Made by a program: the position numbers and the translations under genes
NCBI RefSeq assembly: GCF_003217575.1
Contig: NZ_QJTC01000018.1
Span: 23,025-87,024, forward strand
Source of the DNA: Xylophilus ampelinus
GTDB lineage: Bacteria > Pseudomonadota > Gammaproteobacteria > Burkholderiales > Burkholderiaceae_C
Direction: 5' to 3'
Length of the DNA: 64,000 nucleotides
The notes under the pieces: generated by a model
The model's input: the letters and a program-made list of their open reading frames with translations, nothing else
Told to the model about the DNA's origin: nothing
Database searches by the model: none
Shown here: piece by piece, positions 58,041-64,000 of the stretch
Numbering within the stretch: the first letter of the stretch is position 1
How the letters are laid out: the number at the start of each line of letters is the position of its first letter

Positions 58041-58577
58041 TCAATAAACTAATTTACCGATTGGTTCTATCGACTTGGGTCTTTCGACTTCAGTAAATCC
58101 AAGATTACCAAGAAAACCCTTGTCAAACGTGCCGGGAGGATGGCATTCGCCCTTGAAAGTAAGCGGGTCATGACCTGAATCGAAGCCGGGGAAAAGATGT
58201 CCGCCTTCAGCACTATACTGATCGAAACTTACAATCGGGGCATTGTTTTCTACGTCCAAATAACGAAAGGTCGTCTTCCAAATTTTTACCCAAGTTCGGG
58301 ATACCGGAATTCGATAGCTGCCAGGCTCTCGATAAACACTTTTCCCGCGTGCAGCCTCTTCGTTGACCCACACCACATTCGCCTCACACAATTTCTTAAA
58401 CTGCCACCCACCCACAATCTCATCGATCAAAGGCAGCGGCAATAACAGGGCGAATATGAGCCACGTGACCCAGACGCGCCACGGTCGGTCGGGCAGCTTG
58501 CCCGCGATTTTTCCGACGATCCATTTGAGGATGTAGAGCCACAGCGCTACGACTGCCAAAAACATCAACCCACCCAT
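58041..58577 (-). CDS. Two-TM protein paired with RTX-B (candidate immunity)
   Basis: A 178-residue protein with two N-terminal hydrophobic helices (about 3-25 and 34-52), then D-E-I-V-G-G-W-Q-F-K-K-L-C-E-A-N, clearly related to the protein at 56761. Its start overlaps the 3' end of the RTX-B reading frame by 13 bases. The soluble part has W-V-K-I-W-K-T-T-F-R-Y-L-D and a possible Cys pair. A candidate immunity protein. Confidence 0.65.
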   Translation of the reverse strand: MGGLMFLAVVALWLYILKWIVGKIAGKLPDRPWRVWVTWLIFALLLPLPLIDEIVGGWQFKKLCEANVVWVNEEAARGKSVYREPGSYRIPVSRTWVKIWKTTFRYLDVENNAPIVSFDQYSAEGGHLFPGFDSGHDPLTFKGECHPPGTFDKGFLGNLGFTEVERPKSIEPIGKLVY

Positions 58578-58631
58578 GTCGCCGACCTCCGGTGAGAGTT
58601 ATTCACAGGCGTGGCATCGAATCGCTTTCCG

Positions 58632-58675
58632 GTCGCCGCTGTGCTTCGGCATGATGCTATTTTTTTAATAGCAAA
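58632..58675 (-). repeat. Dispersed repeat, copy 7, in the RTX-B 3' end
   Basis: Minus strand: TTTGCTATTAAAAAAATAGC followed by a weaker GC-rich tail (GCACAGCGGCGACC). It is read in frame as F-A-I-K-K-I-A, nearly the same peptide as copy 3 gives in the M16-like gene. Confidence 0.6.
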
Positions 58676-60943
58676 TAATTCTGTGCGCGTGATGCCTTCA
58701 CCGGCATTGGCAGCGAATATGGGGCCGCCATTGGTCTGCCTGCCCATACCGTCCTTGCCACCGACACCCAGGTCGATGCCCTCGTGGTCGATGCGCAGCA
58801 TCGCACCCGAGCCGATCACGGAGGGATCGCCGAAGGCGGTGGAGAGCCCATTGACGACCAGCGGCGCGGTCCCCCCCCGCATACCCCGCGCCCACGGACA
58901 AGCCACCCGCGTTGCCGTCCGCAAAAACAACGTCCTCTCCCGCGCCGCCGACCATGGTGTCGTCGCCCTGGCCGCCGAACAGCACATCGCGCCCGTCGCC
59001 GCCGACCAGCACATCGTCGCCCTCCCCACCATCGAGCACCATGCGGCTGGTGGCGAGGGCCTGGGTGGCGGGATCGTCCCCGCGCGCGATCGCGTCCTGC
59101 AGGGAGGCGAACGTCGTCGCGTACAGCCGGTCGTCGCCGGCCCGCCCGTCGATGAGGATGTCGGTCGCCGGCCCCGTGGCGCCGCCCTCGATCACATCGT
59201 CGCCGCGCCCCCCGCTGGCGCCGCTGCTGCGCAGCATCGGCTCGCCAGGGGCGCCCATGTCGCGAGGCGTGGCCACGTTGTGGATCTGCAGCCCGTCCGC
59301 GTTCTGCCAGGGCCGGTCGTGGGTATAGGCATCGCGCCCCGCCGCGGTGCCGAGGTCGTACACCTGGCCCTGCGCCGAGGGCTGCGTGGCAGGCGCCGCG
59401 CCCTCCAGGGTCAGGCCCAGGTCGCCCGGCTTCCAGTTGCGCACCGTGATCGAGCCGCTGGCCGACGTCCCGTGGGGCGCGATGATCAGATCGCCGCCGC
59501 TCAGCGTATACAGCACCCGCTGGTCATCGGATCGCCAGGTACCGTCGGCCAGCCGCTTGCCGCCCGTCAGCGCCGCCGCACCGGCATCGCTGCCCAGCAC
59601 GATCCGGCCCGCCCCGTCGCTGTCGAGGACCGTATCGTTGCCGAAATCCCCGTCGAACCGGTAGGTATCGGTGCCCGCGCCCCCCAGCAGGGTGTCGTTG
59701 CCCGCACCGCCGATCAGCACGTCGTCGCCCGCATCGCCTTCGAGATAATCGTTGCCACCCCGCCCGTCCAGCACGTCGTTGCCGGCACCGCCGTAGAGGT
59801 GGTCGGCGAAACCCTGGCCCTCGACCGTGTCATTGCCCGCGCCCCCGAACACGTTCTGGATGCGCTGCGCGCTGCCCGCGCCCACCAGCACCTGCGTCTT
59901 GCTGCCGGTATCGATATAGGCGATGTTCTGGCTACCCGGCAGAATGCCGCCCCCGCGCTGCTGCTGCTCGTAGTAGCGCGTCGTGAACGCGGCCCGGTCC
60001 GTGATCCACTGCGCGCTGAGCTGGCCGGTGCCCGTCGCGGGATCGTAGAGGCTCACACTGGCCGCGACATCGTCGCTGACCTGCACCCCCACCACACTCA
60101 GCGCCGCGAGCGCGGCCCGGGTACTGGCACCTTCGGCGGTATCGGCCAGGGCCTTGCGCGCCAGATCGCTGGCCGACAGCGGCATCAGCTCGGCCTTGAG
60201 CGCCTGCAAATCGGCGGGGCCGAGCGCGCCGAAGAAGGTTTGGGCGCGGGTGGCGAACTGCGCGTCGCTCGTCGTGCTGCCGATCAGATTCTTGCCTTGA
60301 ACGACCCCCATCAGCATGTCGAGGAATGTGCGCGGGCCGATATCGGCAATCGCATTCACGACCGGGCCGATGGTCGGCGTGCGGGCGGCCACATCCTTGA
60401 CCAGCCCCAGAATGTTGCCGCTGCTGACCATGACGGCGACCTGCGCGGCCAGAGGGCCTGCGTTGTCATGGGGCCAAGCGCCGGTCTGAGCCGCATACAG
60501 ACTGGCCGCCACGTAGTTGACGAAATCCGCGCCGCCCTGGGCCACCCCCGCCGCCAGTGCCTTGCCGTAAGAATCGACCGCGAACAGCAGGTTCTTGAAA
60601 TCGTCAAGGGTGTTGACGGTGCCCTGTTTGGGCACATCGCCCGTGGCCGGATCGTTCAGCAGGCGCCATGTCTCGAAAGGCGCCTCGCCTCCGAGTAAAT
60701 TGAAACCGAGCGCGCCCGACCATGCGGAATTGGAATCGACGGCGTCGTCCCCCGTCGCCAAAGGCTGGGACGAACCCGGACCGAAAAGATTGCGCCCGAT
60801 GGAGCTGGCGTCGGCTCTGGCAATGGTGCTGATCGCGGGAACGGTCCAAGGAACCATGTCCGTATTTCCACTGCGACCCGTGATATCGAGATAGAAATTC
60901 AGCGCGACGCCGTTGGAGGATTTCTGCATTTCCGCTTCGCTAA

Positions 60944-61055
60944 GAGCGGCTAACACAACCCAGCGAAGCGGTTCTGGCTAGGCGCCGCATCGCAGACAGT
61001 ACGAGTAGTACGACAAGGTGCGGCAACGACGCCAGAAGGGTTGTGTTAGCCGCTC
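60944..61055. mobile_element. 112-bp MITE with TAA target duplication
   Basis: Terminal inverted repeats GAGCGGCTAACACAACCC (left) and GGGTTGTGTTAGCCGCTC (right), flanked on both sides by TAA (60941-60943 and 61056-61058). There is no coding capacity; the inside has further dyads (GCGAAGCGGTTCTGGC / GACGCCAGAA). The 3-bp TNA-type duplication fits an IS5/IS1031-like transposase acting in trans. It interrupts RTX-B. Confidence 0.88.
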
Positions 61056-61370
61056 TAAATGCACTGCCGCGCCGCAGTTCGCCTTGCCGGTTGGTGTAGG
61101 CACGGATGAAGGCACTGTGCATGCCCGTCCCGGCATTGGCACCGATGGCGACATCCAGCCACAGCTTGGCGCTTCGGAAATTGCTCTGGTCGGTGGCATC
61201 CAACTGCCCCTCGGCAAGGTGCTTGCCCAGCATGTTGGACAGGGTTGTATAGAAGGGGACCCAGTTGCCGTCCGCTTTTACATCGCGCGGATCATCGCCC
61301 GAAGCACTTTGAAGTCGCGCGGCCTCGATATCAGCACGTTCTTGTTCATTGAAAAAGTATGTCATTTTAT

Positions 61371-62204
61371 TTACTCCACGGTTAATTCAGAAAGATGCCT
61401 TGCCAATGCCTTGTATATCTTGTCGATATCTTTTACCAGGACTCCGGGAACATCCACCATTGCCGCGATGGATTTTCCATTGTCTGCGCTCACATATCCT
61501 CTGCATGTGTTGCCTACCATGTCTTCTTCATAGGTTTTAGCCTGAATAAGCCAAGCAATATCCCTTGCTTTTGTTGCCTCCAGCGAATAATCATTCTTAT
61601 ATCTTTCCGGTGGTGACTTCATACTGCAAAATGTTGTATTCGGAAACCCGCTTGCCGCGTTCTTGGTGCCGCGAACCGCCCAATACACGGTTGGTTTGGT
61701 CTTGATTGGTCCAATGCCTGCGTTGGGATCGGGAGCATCCAGCCCGAAGTTCGGTAGCAAATCAAGGGGATAAAGCTTATGAGGTATGGCGGGCTGGAAC
61801 CACCAGTCGATGGATGGTTCTATCTTTTTATCCCATTCTTCGGTTCCAAATTTAATGCGGATGGGGACGAACGGAGAATAATCTTTCGACCATTTTCCTT
61901 CACGAAGCAATGCAGCGTACTCCTTGGTGGTAAACAATTTTCCTTCGCGCCAATAAAAATTGTCGCGCCCAGCGTTGACAAATTTTCGTTGGTAAGGGTC
62001 TTTGCTATCCGGCTTGCTAGCACAAGCCCAGATTGGAAAGCTCTCTTTCAAGTAAATCCCATTGAGAGACTGAAAAACCCGCTGGCCATTGTGCTCGAAA
62101 ACCTGCACGGTCTCTTGGCAGCTGGGCTCTGGCTTGTATTTCTTGCAGGCGGTCAATGCTAAAAGTACCACTAGCACACCCACTATTTCTATCGCTCTGC
62201 GCAT
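61371..62204 (-). CDS. Lipoprotein of the RTX locus, candidate immunity factor
   Basis: A 277-residue lipoprotein with signal peptide MRRAIEIVGVLVVLLALTAC (lipobox L-T-A-C) and a periplasmic domain with several cysteines (residues about 30, 62 and 205) and aromatic-rich patches (WWFQPAIPHKLYP). The frame is open further upstream through a hexamer repeat, but the start at 62204 gives a clean leader. It lies between an RTX scrap and RTX-B, 5 bases ahead of the latter. GC is low (about half). Family not recognised. Confidence 0.65.
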   Translation of the reverse strand: MRRAIEIVGVLVVLLALTACKKYKPEPSCQETVQVFEHNGQRVFQSLNGIYLKESFPIWACASKPDSKDPYQRKFVNAGRDNFYWREGKLFTTKEYAALLREGKWSKDYSPFVPIRIKFGTEEWDKKIEPSIDWWFQPAIPHKLYPLDLLPNFGLDAPDPNAGIGPIKTKPTVYWAVRGTKNAASGFPNTTFCSMKSPPERYKNDYSLEATKARDIAWLIQAKTYEEDMVGNTCRGYVSADNGKSIAAMVDVPGVLVKDIDKIYKALARHLSELTVE

Positions 62205-62310
62205 AAATAATGTTTCTTGAAAGACGAATGGGTTTAAGTCCGCTCGGACATGGGGCTGAAGTCGATTGCCGCTCGAGACGACGAAGAGCCGGTTTTGCGG
62301 ACAAAGTTTT

Positions 62311-62352
62311 TGCCCTTGCCCTTGCCCTTGCCCTTGCCCTTGCCCTTGCCCT
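62311..62352 (+). repeat. (TGCCCT)7 hexamer tandem repeat
   Basis: Seven perfect copies of TGCCCT. In the minus-strand frames it reads as Gly-Gln, Gly-Lys or Arg-Ala dipeptides. It lies 106 bases upstream of the lipoprotein start, so copy-number change would alter spacing but not frame. Confidence 0.9.
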
Positions 62353-62538
62353 GGAACGGATGCCAAATCGGACTTTCGGCCAGGCTGTGGATCGGCAATT
62401 CGCTTCTGTATAAGCTGCCGTGCCTTTTGGCATGCCGCCCATGATGGCGCCGTCGCCCGCGTTGCCTTCGAGATAATCGTTGCCAACGCGCCCTTCCAGC
62501 GTGTCGCTGCCGGCGCCGCCGATGTAGATTAATTCCAT
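62353..62538 (-). pseudogene. RTX-repeat scrap
   Basis: About 60 codons beginning I-Y-I-G-G-A-G-S-D-T-L-E-G and N-D-Y-L-E-G-N-A-G-D, clear RTX nonapeptides, but with no upstream protein: the frame starts inside the end of the glycosyltransferase gene. It ends in unrelated sequence and the hexamer repeat. Probably the 3' relic of another RTX gene that preceded the lipoprotein. Confidence 0.7.
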
Positions 62539-63752
62539 ATCGAATTTTTCATTTTCCCCGCAGTGAGTTCCACCAGGAATTCTTTTCTTTTTATTAAAAA
62601 ATGCTCTTCATCGTAATTTTTTGAAATGTCGACCGCGCTCTTGAGCAAAGCCTGGGAATTTATTAGTGCCATAATCTCTTCTCGGTATGGAATTTTTTTG
62701 TTGTGAACAATGCCTGCCCCACGTTTTGCGACTTTCTGGGAAATTATTATTTTCTCCATATCGTTTGGAATCATGAGTTGTGGTTTGCCCATCAGCAAAG
62801 TCTTATTAACCGTGGCTGCAGAGCCGTAGTTAATTACGGCGTCTGCAATTTTTATGGCCTGGTGCATATCCAGTGGATCCCGAAAAACTCGCACACAGGC
62901 TGTGCAATGCCCAATCAACTCGTCGTCGGGTAGATCAGGCCACACGCAAACAACGTCTGCTTCGCAGGCACAAATGGCAGCGAGGAGTTCGCTGGGATCT
63001 GGTATTCCACGTAGATAGGCAAAAATCTTGTGTTTTTTGGACGGCAAGGGGGTGTCTGACCAAGGATCTTGCTGGGCTTTCGATTTTTCGATACTAGCTA
63101 CAAGCGGCCCTACATATATTCCGTCGGTTCGCGGCGAATAAGGGTCGGCCTCTTGTATGCAATCGTATATTTTCCTGGGGTAAGAAAAATACTCGGCCAA
63201 ACTTTTGGCTTTTTTATCGAACGATAGGCCCTTCAGCGCTGCCAGGTTGGAGGCCAGAGTTTCGATAGCCTTCGCATTTTTGCTTTCTATGTAGGGGCCG
63301 CGAACAGAAAATCCAAAAACAGGGCACTCGGGCGGTGGCGCGTCGAATCCATTCGTTATTTGAAATGACGCGATTCTCAAAAATAAAGCGGCCAGTTGGG
63401 CGGCAGGAGCGTAGTCCAAGACGATGCGATCGGGGCGGATACGCGCGATCAGGGCCATCCACGCCTCAACATGGGTTTCGAGGGCTTGCCGATCAGCAAA
63501 ACCTAACTGCAACAAAATATCAGCGAACGAATCGACCCGAGCTGTTCGATTGGGGGGACTTCGTTGTACCAAAGGCCCGGCGTGCACCTCACAACCTGAA
63601 TCCCTTACAGCCTGCGCGTGGAGGTAAGAGGGAGGTACGACCCATACGGGCGTACTGCCATGCATTTCGATCATCCTGGAAACCGCCCGCATGCGCGAGA
63701 TGTGTCCCAAGTTTCGGCCGTGCTCCCAAGCCAACAAGATTCGCCTGCTCAT
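62529..63752 (-). CDS. GT1/UGT-type glycosyltransferase in the RTX locus
   Basis: A 407-residue soluble protein with a GT-B layout: N-terminal A-W-E-H-G-R-N-L-G-H-I-S-R-M (acceptor-side glycine/histidine loop of UGT/YjiC-type enzymes) and a C-terminal nucleotide-sugar region with DAVINYGSAATVNKTLLMGKPQLMIPN. No membrane segment. Its start lies 3 bases after the stop of the HlyD remnant. The 3' half has lower GC. The acceptor is unknown; modification of the RTX proteins or of a surface glycan are both possible. Confidence 0.75.
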   Translation of the reverse strand: MSRRILLAWEHGRNLGHISRMRAVSRMIEMHGSTPVWVVPPSYLHAQAVRDSGCEVHAGPLVQRSPPNRTARVDSFADILLQLGFADRQALETHVEAWMALIARIRPDRIVLDYAPAAQLAALFLRIASFQITNGFDAPPPECPVFGFSVRGPYIESKNAKAIETLASNLAALKGLSFDKKAKSLAEYFSYPRKIYDCIQEADPYSPRTDGIYVGPLVASIEKSKAQQDPWSDTPLPSKKHKIFAYLRGIPDPSELLAAICACEADVVCVWPDLPDDELIGHCTACVRVFRDPLDMHQAIKIADAVINYGSAATVNKTLLMGKPQLMIPNDMEKIIISQKVAKRGAGIVHNKKIPYREEIMALINSQALLKSAVDISKNYDEEHFLIKRKEFLVELTAGKMKNSIWN

Positions 63753-63755
63753 TTC

Positions 63756-63912
63756 TCACCGCTCGCGCAAGCTCTCACTCCCCGCCCTTTGAATCGGAGA
63801 CAGCAGAAACTCGATGACCCTGCGCTTCCCTGTCTTGATTTCCGCAGTCAGGTTCATGCCCGGGGCCAGGCGAATCTGCTTGCCATCGACGGCGATGGCG
63901 GACTGGTGTTGC
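63756..63912 (-). pseudogene. HlyD-type adaptor remnant, C-terminal end only
   Basis: Minus-strand codons read S-A-I-A-V-D-G-K-Q-I-R-L-A-P-G-M-N-L-T-A-E-I, then K-T-G-K-R-R-V-I-E-F-L-L-S-P and the classic end E-S-L-R-E-R-stop. This is the C-terminus of type I secretion membrane-fusion proteins. No HlyD sequence precedes it: the ABC transporter end adjoins in another frame. Nearly the whole hlyD is deleted. Confidence 0.85.
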
Positions 63913-64000
63913 GTGGCTTCCGTCCTGCATGCGCCAGAGGTGGGCGTACAGGCCCTGGGGCCGCTGCGCGAGCGCGTCGTGCGACCCGGCCTCTACGATC
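63775..64000 (-). CDS. Type I secretion ABC transporter (HlyB-like), C-terminal part
   Basis: Runs off the window end. The visible protein starts I-V-E-A-G-S-H-D-A-L-A-Q-R, then G-L-Y-A-H-L-W-R-M-Q, the usual end of HlyB/MsbA-like ATPases after the H-loop. From about 63920 on, the frame enters the hlyD remnant out of phase and continues to a stop at 63775, adding about 48 unrelated residues. Whether the transporter still works cannot be judged from here. Confidence 0.8.
   Translation of the reverse strand, partial: IVEAGSHDALAQRPQGLYAHLWRMQDGSHATPVRHRRRWQADSPGPGHEPDCGNQDREAQGHRVSAVSDSKGGE

Larger units (their letters stand above)
58565..61365 (-). pseudogene. RTX-type protein (RTX-B), broken by a MITE and a G8 tract
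   Basis: The protein starts MTYFFNEQERADIEAARLQ at 61365. At 61055 a 112-bp element enters; skipping it and one TAA joins G-S-A-F to S-E-A-E-M-Q-K in frame and the protein runs on for about 690 residues. The middle has RTX blocks (G-G-A-G-N-D-x-L, about 59830-59690 and 59060-58910). At the C8 tract (58871-58878) the frame shifts; one base fewer joins G-Y-A-G-G to T-A-P-L-V-V-N-G. The final 30 codons include a dispersed repeat and then R-F-D-A-T-P-V-N-N, like the end of the lipase gene. No catalytic motif was recognised. As it stands it cannot make a full protein. Confidence 0.85.

Overview
The window is high-GC chromosomal DNA of a beta-proteobacterium, most likely Burkholderiales, family Comamonadaceae. 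The basis is the aa3 cytochrome oxidase cluster with its burkholderial accessory genes (DUF2244, CcoQ-like peptide, DUF2970, twin-membrane DUF2909 protein, SURF1), DUF3460, the order ftsY / two M16 genes / rsmD / coaD, and a dispersed repeat I associate with Comamonadaceae (core TTTGCTAT-N-ATAGCT followed by a GTCGGCG...CGCCGGCT tail). The call comes from protein and motif recognition only; no search was run.

Layout. 1-1.2 kb: the 5' part of a secreted-protein gene without an ordinary start codon, and a decayed IS5-type transposase. 1.2-3.5 kb: trmL, comF and a BioC-like methyltransferase. 3.6-13.5 kb: a near-complete aa3 oxidase locus with coxB, coxA, a CcoQ-like peptide, ctaG and coxC, then surf1, ctaA, ctaB and a SCO gene for haem A and copper-centre assembly. 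13.7-20.4 kb: rpoH with a CIRCE operator lying across its promoter, ftsY, two M16 peptidase-family genes, rsmD and coaD. 20.4-28 kb: a zinc metallopeptidase and a cluster of small stress or envelope genes (BON lipoprotein, ferritin-like, holin-like, DUF883, DUF1328) next to a CHASE3 histidine kinase, a LuxR-type regulator and a stand-alone receiver, then a lipocalin. 28-36.7 kb: asmA-like, moeB, ctpA, gpmA, rhodanese, grxC, secB, gpsA, panC. 37-49.6 kb: nadA, a fused PabB-PabC enzyme and a tightly coupled run nadB-bioA-bioD-bioF-queE followed by queD, then scpA, DUF3460, a BamE-like lipoprotein and a GlsB-like protein. 49.6-51.8 kb: metG, carrying an in-frame dispersed repeat and a low-GC internal tract.

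51.9-64 kb is the accessory region, all on the minus strand and of uneven GC. In transcription order it holds the end of a type I secretion ABC transporter abutting the last ~45 codons of an HlyD-type adaptor (almost all of hlyD is missing), a GT1-type glycosyltransferase, a scrap of RTX repeats, a lipoprotein, a large RTX gene broken by a 112-bp MITE and a G8 tract, a two-TM protein, a GHSLGG lipase, a paralogous two-TM protein, a second RTX scrap, a membrane-anchored protein and an intact 1210-residue RTX protein. The repeated pairing of a secreted or lipase gene with an overlapping or adjacent membrane or lipoprotein gene suggests an RTX/type-I-secreted effector and immunity array that is partly degraded. 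This is inference. It is the best candidate for an undescribed system here.

How the genes work together: the first third builds and matures one respiratory terminal oxidase. The middle contains NAD (nadA, nadB), biotin (bioADF plus a possible bioC), folate (pabBC), pantothenate/CoA (panC, coaD) and queuosine-related (queD, queE) genes. No tRNA, rRNA or CRISPR array was seen.
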